DNA from: Volvox africanus
Taxonomy: Eukaryota > Chlorophyta > Chlorophyceae > Chlamydomonadales > Volvocaceae
Reading direction: 5' to 3'
Assembly (NCBI GenBank): GCA_030268105.1
Contig: BSDZ01000009.1
Coordinates: forward strand, 1,063,501 to 1,127,500
Length of the DNA: 64,000 nucleotides
The position numbers were made by a program, and so were the translations under genes. Of the stretch, positions 1 to 11,800 are shown in pieces. Numbering within the stretch: position 1 is the first letter of the stretch; every line of letters starts with the position of its first letter. The notes under the pieces are model-generated. The model was given only the letters and a program-made list of their open reading frames with translations, had not been told where the DNA came from and made no database searches.

Positions 1-247
1 ACCCCTAGCGCAGCCCAGCGCAACCAGGGACAGTCGGGCCCCCAATACCGGGCTCAGCGTTGCCAGTGGAACCTTGTTGCGAGTTCGGCAACTTGCTCGG
101 GGACCCACATGACGTATTAGGTGGCCGCTGCAGCAATTTGCCGGAGGCGCTATGAGCCTCAGAGCTATGCTTGTACGTCGTATCAGTACCTACGTGCATC
201 GCATGGTCAGTATTAGCGGCATCGGACAGCCGCTACCTCACGGCGAC

Positions 248-3200
248 TCACGGCACCGCTCCTTCAACGGCATAATCCGTGCTTGATGAGACGCCCCCTC
301 CCCCCGCGAAAGCCACCACCGCCGATATCGCTGGCGGTGCCACAGAAGCCGGTCCGATCCCGGCCCAGTTGCCGGTCGCAGTCGGGCGCTGCAGCAGCGC
401 CTCCACCAACCGGCTGATGGCCTCACGACGAGCGTCGCTAAAAAAGGTGGCAACCGTGTTGGGGCTGTCATAAATACTGCCCACACCGTTGTTCGGAAGC
501 GTCCCAAGGACCTGCGTGCAGCGGGAATCCGGCACAAGCGCCAGTGCAGGGTGGGAAACGGGCAGACAAGGTTTAGCGGAGCGTTGTGACTTTGTAAGGA
601 GGCCAGGTAAGAAGGCCAGGTAAGTGGTATGATCTTTGGCACCAGAGGTACATCTGGCGTATATTATCTGCGAATGTGGATCGCCATCAGCAACACAGGC
701 AAGCCACCGCCTTTGGCGTCTCATCCCGCTGATTTGATGTTACAAGTGAACATCGGGTCAGTCTTCCTGCTCACCCTGTCTACCGCTTTCTTGGCCACCG
801 CTTTAAAAGTCTCTCGCGTCAGCTTATTTGCCCGCCATGCGGGTTTGAGCGCCTCCTTGACGTGCTCCGTAACGGCCTGGCGCAGGACGCCGCCTTCGCA
901 TCCGCTGCTGTTGCCACCGGCCACCGCCGCCAGCGCCTGCGTTAGGATACTCCCCAATACCCAGCCGCTGCAACGGTCGCCGCCACTGCCATCAGCCTGC
1001 GCCGCCTGGGTTTTCCCGAGCTCTGAATGCATCTCACCGGCCACTGGCAGGGAGACACCAAGCGCTGCAACGTGATCCTCCTGCTTGACAAAAATCGGGG
1101 CTGGCTTCATGGCGCGAGATGCTGCCTGGAGGGGCTTGGTGCGCTCAGGCAAGCCTGGCTTGAGGCCAGTGGCCGAGCTTTGACCGCCTGCACCGCCTCT
1201 TCCGACCGCTTCTGCTGCCACCTCAGCCCCCAGCCAGCCACCCAAGGGATACGCTCCAATAGGAACGGGAGGGTCCGGGACGTAAGCGCAGCCGGCGGCA
1301 AGCGCCGCTGCAGCTGTGGCAGCGGCTGCACCTCCAGTAGGGCCGTTCAGTCCGCCACCGCCACTTCCAGTCAAAGCGCTGGCAGTAGCGGCCTGGAGGG
1401 CTGTAGCTATAGCCGTGATGAGGCGTGTATCCACCAAGGCTGCAGGCTCGAAAAGCATCTCTGCATCGCCACTGCCGTCATTAGATCCAGATCCAAAAGC
1501 TAATTCCGGTGCGGGCCCAATATCCGTTGTGTTTGCTCCGCAACCGGCACCCACAGCACTTGAGCCCGCAATGCACGGCAGCTGCATGGCGGCGGCATTG
1601 ATTCCAGCTACCGCCCCGTCAGCGGCACGTAGTTCCGCATTTCGTGTCGTGGAGATGCCGTACTCGGGGTCTCGAATGACGGATCCAGATGTTCCAGACG
1701 ATGCCGGCGCGGGAATGGCGTGGGCCGCTGTCCCCGGTACAGCCAGCGGGATGGCTGTGGCGGAGGCGGCGGCGCCGCCGCCGGATCGCCTGGCCCTCTC
1801 ATCCGCTGGTACCTCCCCTATGGGTGGCTGGTGCCCGTGTTGGCTCCGATACCCACTGTGTACCTGTTGGACATGTCCATGGGGCCGCGAGGGTGACATC
1901 GGCCCCACCATCGCGGCCGCTGCTGTTGGAGGTGATGTCAGCTGCGCGTGCTTCCCACGTACAACCGTCGACATGGCCGCTGGCGCTGCTGTATTCGTGA
2001 CGGGTCCGGGTTGCAGCGCCGGCGGCAATTGTCGGTTGTCCTGCGCCAGGACTTGCTGCTGCTGCTGCTGCTGTTGTTGTTGTTGTTGTAGCCACATCTG
2101 TTGTCTCCGTAGACGTTGTTGCTGTGCAGGGGACAACTGGTTTGCGGCTGACGCCTCCGAAAACCTGTCACAGTCAGGACGAGGTGTTGCGGTGTTGGGG
2201 TGGGGGGGGGGAGGAGGGGCAGACGAATAAAACGAACCGGCTGGTGCCGGTGCTGAAGGAGCGAGGACTAACCACCGTGGGGGTTGGATGATGGCGGCTG
2301 ACGTCGTCCAAAGCAGGAAAAGTGGAAGCGAGCTGTGAGGTAAACTAAGTAGTCGCCAACAAGGCCGTGAATTAAAGCGAAGGTGGGGGACGAGCTTACC
2401 CGGCAAAAAAAGACCGAATAAGGAATCACCGCAGCCGCTGCCGTAATGCTGGGAGGCTCCAGGGACATCCTCCGACGATCTACATGCCAGTCCACTACCT
2501 ACACGCCACCTAACGTACCTAACCCCGTAGGCACTTAGGGGTTTGTTGTTGGCGTCTTACAAGCGACTGATAACCGTTGCCGCCTCCATCAGCAATGTGC
2601 GGGCAGCAGTTTCGCAAGCATACGCCACCACGCTTCCATTCAGCGAGAAGATAAAGCCTCCAATATTATTTCAGACGCAACGCTCCACACGCCACTCAAA
2701 GCGCAGGGCGCTTACCTGTCCGGCCCAGCAGCTTTGCCTTCGGTGCAGCCGCCCTGCCTGGCAGAGTTGACGACGCCAGCATCCACCGGCCAAGGCGACC
2801 CACCCGCAGCGTCACCACCAACGCAAGAAGCGCAGCCGCCGCCGTCAGCTGCGGCAGCGACTAGAGCAGCTGAAACATCGCGGTGCCCGCACAGCCCGAC
2901 TGAATGATCCGCATCCCTGAAGCCCTCCGGGGTCAGCGGCGGCGGCGGCGGTGGCGGCGGCGGCGGGACGTACGCCAGTGCTGCTGCCGTTGAGTCCGCC
3001 ACTCGGTCCCCTTGCAGCGCGCCGCTGCTACTGCAAACACCGATCGCTCCTCCTCCTCCGCCTCCGCCGCTGCCTCCAGCTTTGTCGCCTGACGCAGACG
3101 TACGGCTGCTGGTACTCATGGTGTTGGCGCTGAAGGCCGGTGCCGAGCCATGAGGCTGACTTTCGGCTATTTGCACCGCTGCCTGCTGAACTTGCTGGTT

Positions 3201-5113
3201 CTGGTTCTGGGCCTGCTGCAGTTGTTGTTGCTGCTGCTGCGGCGGCGGCGACGGACTGCGAGGTGGTGGTGGCGGCGGGGGCAGTGGCGGCTGGTGATGA
3301 CTGGTAGGTGGACTTTGACTCCGACTACGGCTCCGAGACCCTGAGTTACCTTGCTCCGAAACCCGCCGGCTCCGACGCTGCGGGCTCCTGCTTGTGCCCC
3401 GCCGCGGTGGCGGGCTGCGGCTCATCCAGCGGCGCTGCAGTGGGCTGCGGCTGCCCGCACGTCGCAACGGCGGGCTGCGACTAACCCAGCGCCGGGGGAG
3501 CGGACTCTTGCTCTCGAACCGGCGTGGTGGCGGGCTCCGACTCACCCAGCGGCGCCGCGGCGGGCTTTTACTATTGAACCGGCGAAGCGGTGGACTTTTG
3601 CTCTCGAAGCGGCGCGGCGGGGGGCTTTTACTGACCCACCGACGCTGCGGGGGGCTCTTGCTCACCCATCGCCGTGGCGGTGGGCTTCCATCCTCCATCA
3701 TGAAGTGCAGCGGCGGACTGGCGCGGCGCATACCCGGCCCCGCGCCTGGGCTGCGGCTAACGACTCGAGCGGAAAGTCCCCCAGACGGGCCCGCAGCCGC
3801 TGCTCCGATGCCGCCAACCGCCGGTCCGCGGCTCAGCGTTCGGCCGCGCAAGCTGATGCCACCGCCTGGCGGCGGTGAGCCGCCGTCGGGGCCGCGCAGG
3901 GGCCGTCCCGGCGGCGGCGGAGCACGGGCCTGAACACGCTTGCATATCCCAATGAAAAAAGCCGTCAGGTTACGGATTCGAAAGTAGTCCAAGGTGGCAA
4001 ACTCCTCCAATACGGCCATGCCTCCCACCGGCCCCAGCAGCTCCAGGAACTCCACGCAGGCGTACTCCAGGTCAGTGGGGCCAAGCTTGCCACCTCGGTA
4101 AAGCCCCTCCAGCACCATCCTGCTCATTTAGTTGGTTCGCCGGTTTGGTTAGGGTTTGGGGCCAACCGTACGGTAATAAAACGGATCAACGGACAGCTCG
4201 AATGCTCCCCATTTGCGAGATGGGCCATCCACGCCAGTGCTGAGAAGCAAGGAAACACAGTTGACACGGAGGAGAAAGAGATCAGGTAGGAAACGTCATT
4301 TCCCAGGTCCGTCCCAGGGGTCTGCGACCCACTCACTTGACCTGCGGTGCAAGCCTCGCATTTGTAACCCAGAGCGGCGGCACACACCCGCCGTTTCCGC
4401 TGACGCCATTGCCGCTGACCAACCCCGCCGCCGCCCGCCCAGGCCCCAATGCCGCCCCCGGGGCCATGAAGCGACCGCAGTAAACACCGGCCCTGAGCAA
4501 AACGCATCACACATCGCAGCATGTTCTGTCGACCTCAAGCAGCGTCGTGGCATTAGGAATTGCAACGATCGGGAAAAGCCAGGCGCACCTGATGGGGGAG
4601 TAGCCGTTGTTTAGCCGGCCTGCGTAAGCTCCCAGCGGCGAGCGGCTCCGACTGGCGCTACGGCTGCTGAAGCGTCGCTTAGTCCCAGGGGAGCGACTCC
4701 GGCCCCGGGGACTGCCGCTGCACGCCCTGCAGGAGACACATAGGGCCCAGGAAAGCAAACAGAGGAGCTGACGTGTGCGAAGCACAGCTCGGCGGCGACC
4801 GGATACGGGGCGCGATGTAGCTGATCTGGGGTAGGCCCAGGGGATTGGACATGCATCAGAGCTTCTGGAACAGGCGCAACGACTTGCGGACAACTCCCCA
4901 ATTCGGGTGCGGGAACCAAATGCTGATCCAGTGCACATAGACGTGAACATGGACCGCCCGACTTAAATTAAGATGAGTGAAGTCGTGACAGAGCAAACTC
5001 ATGCACATGGTTGGCAAAAGCTGCAATAAAAGTGGCTTGTATGAAGGTTCTTGCCTGTCTCTGCGCTGCCGCTTTGGGCTCCGGCTGCGACTCCTGCTGC
5101 TGTGCAGACCCAT
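248..5113 (-). CDS. SR-rich protein with hnRNP Q/R-type acidic domain and SCAF/PHRF1-like C-terminus
   Basis: Six exons read as 5055-5113, 4589-4726, 4337-4492, 2716-4119, 775-2164 and 248-511. All phases join and give about 1136 residues. The N-terminus has an RS run followed by PKRQRRDR. Exon 4 opens with a domain (LEYACVEFLELLG, then IRNLTAFFIGICKRV) resembling the acidic N-terminal domain of hnRNP Q/R. It continues with about eleven near-decapeptide repeats of the SKSPPPRRW type. Exon 5 carries a 13-residue glutamine run. The exon 5/6 junction encodes VKEALKPAWR, then FKAVAKKAVDR, like the C-terminal domain of SCAF and PHRF1 proteins, which in those families is linked to RNA polymerase II CTD biology. 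Inference: a nuclear mRNA-processing factor. No RRM domain is visible. The first intron uses a GC donor. The gene is divergent from glsA. Family assignment is moderate; the exon model is good. Confidence 0.8.
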
Positions 5114-5834
5114 AGCTCCTCAACCACTATCCAGCCTGCGTCACTCGCAAAATGCGAACCCCAAGGCGGTCTGGGGGGTACGCGCGCTGCCTTTGGGCGC
5201 CCAAGTCCCGCTATGCCTTTGATCTTGTTATCATTAGCAAAAAGATCTCACATGCCTACTTTGCACTAGTAACACCCCAACATAGCACAAAGGGTCCATC
5301 GTCGGCGAACGGCACACACGTAGCGTAAGCTTTCCTAAGTGACAACATCTTGTGTAACATATAAGTTTTCGAATATATATTACCAAGTCTAAATCATCAA
5401 AGCAAAGGAGCTAAGGATGTCTTGTCCAAAAAGCCGTACGGACACAACAAATGCTAGTAACTGCGAGTGTTACTAGCCTCTAGTACATCCAGTGTATAGC
5501 AGGACAATAACCTAATAGGTGGGGCGTCCCGAGTTCCGTTCTGAAATTATTTGCGTGTAGCCCATAACGCGAGAACGCCCGTACTCAGGTCGCGAAGGGC
5601 TTGGAAGTTTTGTAGGTAAGAAGAAACTGCTGATCAGCCAAAAAAATCTCGTGGCTTGGACCTTCCTCACTGGTGTGACCGGCGGCGGGAAATTGTGTCG
5701 TCGCGCCATCTTCCTTGCAACTGGGCGTGCCAGGCACAACCACGCCATCAATAATTTACGAAGTGGCAATTGTGCACGATACTGGATTGCGAGGCACTTC
5801 ATCAACAAACATATACGGCACCACAAACGGCACA
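5114..5834. promoter_or_regulatory. Head-to-head spacer between the SR gene and glsA
   Basis: The two start codons lie 721 bp apart and face away from each other, so both promoters and both 5' untranslated regions should lie here. I see no convincing TATA box or named operator. The region 5230-5520 is more AT-rich than its surroundings. An upstream in-frame extension of glsA exon 1 exists but has no clear start. Bidirectional promoter function is inferred from layout only. Confidence 0.4.
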
Positions 5835-8800
5835 ATGGTGATTATGCTGTCGCGCCACCTCTCCTTGGAGTTCGATGAGGGATCGCGGCCGGGGACAGAC
5901 GACGGACGTCTTGTGGTCTGCAGCGCCGCAGGGCCGATTCCGGCTTCTAGGAAAGACCCCGCAGGGTACTATTTTCATTTGAAGGCGCTCAAGCAGGCTG
6001 GGCTATGGGGTGAGTGAGATCAGGCCTGGCAAGCGCAGTGCATTGTTCAAGGAATTCAAGAAATAGATCGCATTTGGGGCATGGGGCTGACCTCTACGTA
6101 ATGTTTTCCAAAGCTGTTTGCTGGGGGCTTGACCCAGAGCAACTTGATCTGGGTCAAAGCAGTTCCTGCGCCATGTCGCAGTTGAGGGCCGCCGCCGCCG
6201 TGGCTGTCATGCGTCCTTATCTGCCTGCTTTACCCTACCCGCCCCCGAATTACCTGCATGACGTGCCCATGCCCACGGATTTCTGATATTGGTCCCGTTT
6301 CCTCTTACCTCAAAGAGGATCCCACGCCGGCGGAAGAGGATGGCGGCGCGGCAAATGGCGCGGCGGACTCCGCCTCAGCGCCGGCGACTCCAGCAGGCGC
6401 CGACTCGGACAAGCCTCCCCCAGGGTAAGGCGGACTGAGGAGGATTGGGATCGCGAGTTATGGGTAGCGACAATGAGTCAGCGGCGGTCGGACAGGCTGG
6501 GTAGCGGTGAGGGAAGGAGGGAGGGGCTTGGGGAGAGAAGAGCGCGGTATGGATCGGAGTGAGACCTCGTGGCCTTCAGGAGGCGAGGTTCGGTCGACGC
6601 CCGAGGTCACGAATAGGAAGAGGACTGGGCGCGGGCGGGATTGCGACGCCCTCTCGCTTTAGCCCGGTCTCGCCCAGTTTTCGGATGGACAGACATGCTG
6701 GGGACTGCAGTCAGTTCTCCATCCCCATGCCCGTGCCCATGCCCGTGCCCATGTCCATGTTCACTGATGCAGTATACCGCACCGCACCGCACAACAGGTC
6801 TGGAATGGGCTTCCTCCCGATCCCTCCCTTCGGCATTCTGCGACGTTCCTTCCTTCGGTGATTCTGAACCGTGACTGTGACGCAGAGTGGAGTGGAAGGG
6901 CAGTAAAGCTCGTAAGCGAAAGGCCTTGAAGAAGAAAGACGGCGCGGACCCGTACGTACTTTTGGGCTTGGGCAATGAACGCTGGACCGCCACCGATGCA
7001 CAAATCCGTGCAGCCTACCGGAGGGCGTGTCTAGAGCACCATCCGGATAAGGCCCTCCTGAATGTGACGGACGAGGCGGAGAAGGAGCGCATCGTGGTGG
7101 GTGTTTGACTGATCTTGGTTGAGTTCATTCACTGTGATTTGATTAGTTTCGACTTGCCAGGCCTTATGCAGCGCGCGCGTCTTCCCAGGCTGTGCACACA
7201 CATACCTCATACACACTATCACACATGTACACACGTACCTGGGAGACTCGGCAGGAACTGGGCAGGAGCAGTCGGGAGGTGTCAGGGTGGGATTTCGGGA
7301 TCGGACTAAATAACTATAGTAGACGGAGTTTTGAGGCTCAGGTTTGGCTCTAGGGGATCCATCGTAATGGTGATGGCGGCAGTAGTGGTAATCATAGCGG
7401 TGGTGATGATGCTGATACCTGCTGCCGTGCCCTTGCTGCCCCAACTGCACTCGCCCCCGCATAGGAGCATTTCAAAGTTGTCCAGGACGCATACGATATC
7501 CTGAGTGACCCTTCCAAGCGAAGGTAAGGGGAAGGGGACGGGCGGTGGGAGGTGGATGTACGTGCGTGTCGATGGATTGACGAAGAACCCAAATGTGGCT
7601 TTGCCAAATCCCAGTCCATGCCCACGTTCTCGCTTCCCAAAGAAATCTCCTCTCCGTCAACCACGCAGAGAGTTTGATTCAACGGACGACTTCGACGATA
7701 CTCTGCCACTGCAGTGCGACCCGAAGGACTTCTTTAAGGTGCTGGGGTCCTTTGGCATTGGGGATCTTTGCACAGTGCCAGGGAGTGTTAGGGTTTTAAA
7801 AATCCTAATCCTCAAAACCCCAAGCCACACCAAGGGGAGGAGAGGAGAGGAGAAGAGAGGGGAGGAGAGGGGAGGAGAGGAGAGGGGACATGGGGGGGGC
7901 CTTTATCGTTGCTTGCCAGTTGGTCTACACCAACCCTGCCTTCACTGTCCCATGTTTTCCCACCTCCCATCACACACAAACACACACGATTAGGTATTCG
8001 GTTCAGCATTCCGTCGCAACGCCCGGTGGTCGTCCATTGAGCCGGTGCCGGATGTGGGCGACGAGAACTTGACGTGGGAGGAGGTGTCCAAGTTCTACGA
8101 CTTTTGGTAAGGAGGGCCCGGAGCTCCGTGATCATCACTCGTCGTCACGATTTGTTCGTTTGACCACACCCCACCGGCCGTGTTTTGAGCGCCGATGAGG
8201 TTAATGAGATACAGAGCGAAGGCGAGCGCCGCGGTGTGTGTTTTCGAAGGCGTGCATTCGTACTGCTATTTGTCGACTTCCCCTCGTTCCCGCGGACTTG
8301 CAGGTACACGTTCAAGTCGTGGCGGGAGTTTCCCCATCCGGAAGAGGAAGACGTGGAGGCGGCTGAGAGCCGGGAACACCGTCGTTGGATTGAACGGTAC
8401 GGGTGTGGGGAATAAGATTATATACTTGCCAGGAAACAGGTTTTTACTTTACTGACATTTCTATTGAATTTCGTTATTTTTTTTCCTACCTTTCCCCCAC
8501 TTTCTTTGGCGCCCCGACAGCAATAACGCTAAGCTCCGTGAGAAGGGCAAGAAGGATGAGGGGCGTCGCCTGCGGGACTTTGTGGACGCGGCGTACAAAT
8601 ACGACCCACGGGTTCTCCGGAAGAAGGAGGAAGACCGCCTTGAAAAGTGGGTTCGGTCTTGGCCCAAAGAGGGTCCGATGTTCTAAGCTATGCTGTTTCG
8701 GTTCCAACATCTGCCGGTGCCATTTCAGTTTGGAACATGTCTTTACTTCGGAGGAAAGTACGCTGTTTCATTTTGAGAGAAATTCATGCTGTTGCATACT

Positions 8801-11800
8801 CGAACGAGAGAAAACACTGTGGCCAGCTCGTCTCTGGTCCCGATCCCTCTTTGCTGTTATGTGTTCGCGCCTTTTCCCTGGATCTGGATCTGGATCTGGT
8901 TCCGTTACTGACGGTGGTCAGGCAGAGGAAGAAGGCGGAAAAGGAGGAGGCTCGGCGTAAGGCTCAGGAGGAGGAGGAGGCGCGCAAGGCGGCCGAGGAG
9001 GAGGCGCGCAGGTGCGGAGGGAAATGCGTGAACGGTCCATGTACCCGGGTAACGTGGAAATGCGTGCATAGCATGAACTGCGGAAGAGGATTGAAACGCG
9101 TAACATGTGGGGAAGGAGCGGCTTAACTCGCACATGCATTGGATAACAAGGCATCCATTTCTGCCCTTGAAGTCAGCAAGGAAGGAACACGGGCGTATTG
9201 CACATCCATAGGCGCACTCCATATTGTTAGAGAAAGGAATCAAGATATCGGAGGCCTCGGTCGGTCCGTCCGGTCAGCCTTCTTCGGGCCTCATTCTTAG
9301 TTTCTTATGCGGCGCGTCCTAATCTTACGCCGTACCCGTATAACCGTATAAACAAGATCTACTTTGCACGGTGCGGAAGGAGGAAAAGGAAGGGAGCATC
9401 TGTTGATATGCTTAAGCTGTCCAGCAGCTTGTGGCGTGTGCTTGTTTGGAAATTTCCTCAAGGGGGTGGTGCCGGGGACCCGACCGGGGGAGAGGGGACA
9501 AGAAGACGCGGTTTATCGAACAACCCAGAGGCGGAGTTGCGCCTATGTGTCTGGGTGAGGGTCGCCGTAGATGTACTGGTCCGGATAGAGGAGGGAAAGC
9601 AGCAGCCCAACTAGAGGAGGGCGCAAACCGAGCAGCAATGGGGTCATAGCCATGCGCAACCTCCTCATGGGTCTCACGGGTGAAGTGAGGTCGCCGCGCA
9701 GGGCCGCAGAGAGGGAGGCCAAGCGTGCCGCGGAGGAGGCGCGTAAGCAGCGTGAGGCGGCAAAAACGCAGCTGAAGCAGCTGCGGAAGAGACTACGGAC
9801 CTTTGCAGAAGGCATCGGTGAGTCCGTAAGGGCAGGGTACGGGAGGAGTGGTCGGTGTTGGGTCATAAGAGCTCCTCGTTCTCAGACCATCACAGCAATA
9901 ACCCGTGTTCTGAAGAACGATGAACTGAGTAAGTGATATGGAATGGAACTAAGTAAACCTTGACACATACGCTACGAAGGAAATAAGGCTCGGAAGATGA
10001 CTTTCTCAAGACACAAAGCCAAGTGTTGGCGGTGCGTTACTGGGACCGGGAAGGAGGAAATAGGAGAGTGAAGGAAAGGTGTTTTGGGGAGGCGCTTCCG
10101 CCAGGTTAGGTGTGCAGATGCGGAAGTGGCTGGGACGGGACGGCTGGTAAATGGGACTTTGCTTACGGCGTTCGGGTGGGCCCGCAGTGTGTCCCGTGTT
10201 AGGCACTCTGCCTTGGGCATGGTGCATTGAAGGCAGGCCGCCTCTTTTAGGGTGGACGTTCAGGGCGGCGCTTATCGGAGCGCGCCGATCAGCATTTATG
10301 GGACACCGTTCAACATCTTGAGTTCTGATCTAACAAAATCCAAAGTTCACCAGCGGACTGCACTTCACGGCTGCCGAATCAGGTGGCGAGGTTCTTACGT
10401 CTTTTCATATGTAGCCGCAGTGTATTCACTACTTTCCGCATCCTCCCTGGCTCCAGGTGGCTCGCGGCTAGTGAGCGAGGACGAGGTTGACAAGTTGACG
10501 ACAAAGCTGGAGGTGCGGTGGGGTCGGCTTTCAACCTGAATGGGAAACAGGGCCTAGGGATGTGCAAGGGGTGCGTAATGTGACCAGCTGCGCCAGTGCA
10601 CGTTGGCTAGCCCCTGTGCAGCTCCTGAGGTTTTGCCTCTCAAGTGTCCGTCACGTATCCGCTCCACCCATCGCACCATTGCTCCCCTTGCGCTTTACCT
10701 TACCTCTGTCCCTTCTTGGTTGTCTTGTCCGGCCTGCGTCTCTTTTTGTGGCGTTTGAGCAGCCTGAGGCGATTGCAGCGCTGGTGGAGGGCTTGGGCAG
10801 CTGTGCGGGTTCGGCTGAGGCGCTGGCGCTGGCACAGAAGGGCCTTTTGTTGGAAGCACTCCAGGGCGTCGACCAACGGGAACAAGAGGTGATCCAGCAG
10901 TGGTGATTTACCAAGTAGATAATTATTTGCGGAATATGGTCATACTAGGTTTGCAGAGTTACGCAAGTAGTAACTGCAAACCTAAGCATGGTGGGGTTGG
11001 GCCCGCGGGAAACTGCGCCCTTCCAGGCGTAAACAGGCAGGCGAATGTTGCTGCTCTGTTTCAAGCCTCTGAGCACATTGGGATATGGTCAAGGTGCTGC
11101 CTCAGGTTGAGAGGGTTCGGGCATTCCTGCCAGCTTCACCCTGGCCAGTTTTGAGAGTTACGATTTTGGGAATTATGTGATAAGGGGTGATCCGCCAATG
11201 GCTGAGAGCGCGTGTTAATCTGAATTGTGTCGGTGCTGGGTTTGATTGCTGGTGCTCGAAGTGGCGGTGTTGGTTACAGTAGGGGTAATGGTGGTGATGA
11301 GACGTCTGTTGCCCTCTGTTGATTCCCTGCAGGCGGCCCGCGCGCGTGAGGCTGCCAAGCGCGAGGCGGAGCTGGCAGCCAAGGCGGCGGCGAAGGAGGA
11401 GCACCGGCGGAAGATGGCAGCGATGCGGGAATGGACGGAGGAGGAGCTCAGGCTGCTGGACAAGGCGTGTACCAAGTTTCCAATGGTAGGTATGCTCACA
11501 GCCGGGCTGGGATGGAGATGCCTGATGCGTCTAGCAGGTGGGCTTAGCGACGGGCTCAGTATTTCGGCGGTACCCATCCGGATGGATACTTTGATTAAAT
11601 CATATTACATGATATATGAATATCATGTCAAATGATTAGGAAAGGGCTAGTTGTGTTGATATGGTTATTTTACACGCAGCGAAGATGCATCCACAAACGG
11701 GAAGACTGAACCCCGCAACCACCTCTACCGGTCTGTAGCGTGTACTGCTGGGTTCCTCCTGGTAGGTAACTGAGATGCAGACTGATCCTTCCGACCCGTC

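Noticed and set aside
1316..2230. 304-residue open frame on the plus strand
   Set aside because: It is the antisense shadow of the SR-gene exon; its cysteine run is the reverse of the glutamine codon run.
3394..3933. Gly/Arg-rich plus-strand open frame with repeats
   Set aside because: Antisense of the RS decapeptide repeats, which explain both its length and its periodicity.
9364..9558. Extra glsA exon encoding a Lys/Glu-rich piece near 9372
   Set aside because: Exons 8922-9011 and 9702-9817 already join in exact phase; adding this piece breaks the frame.
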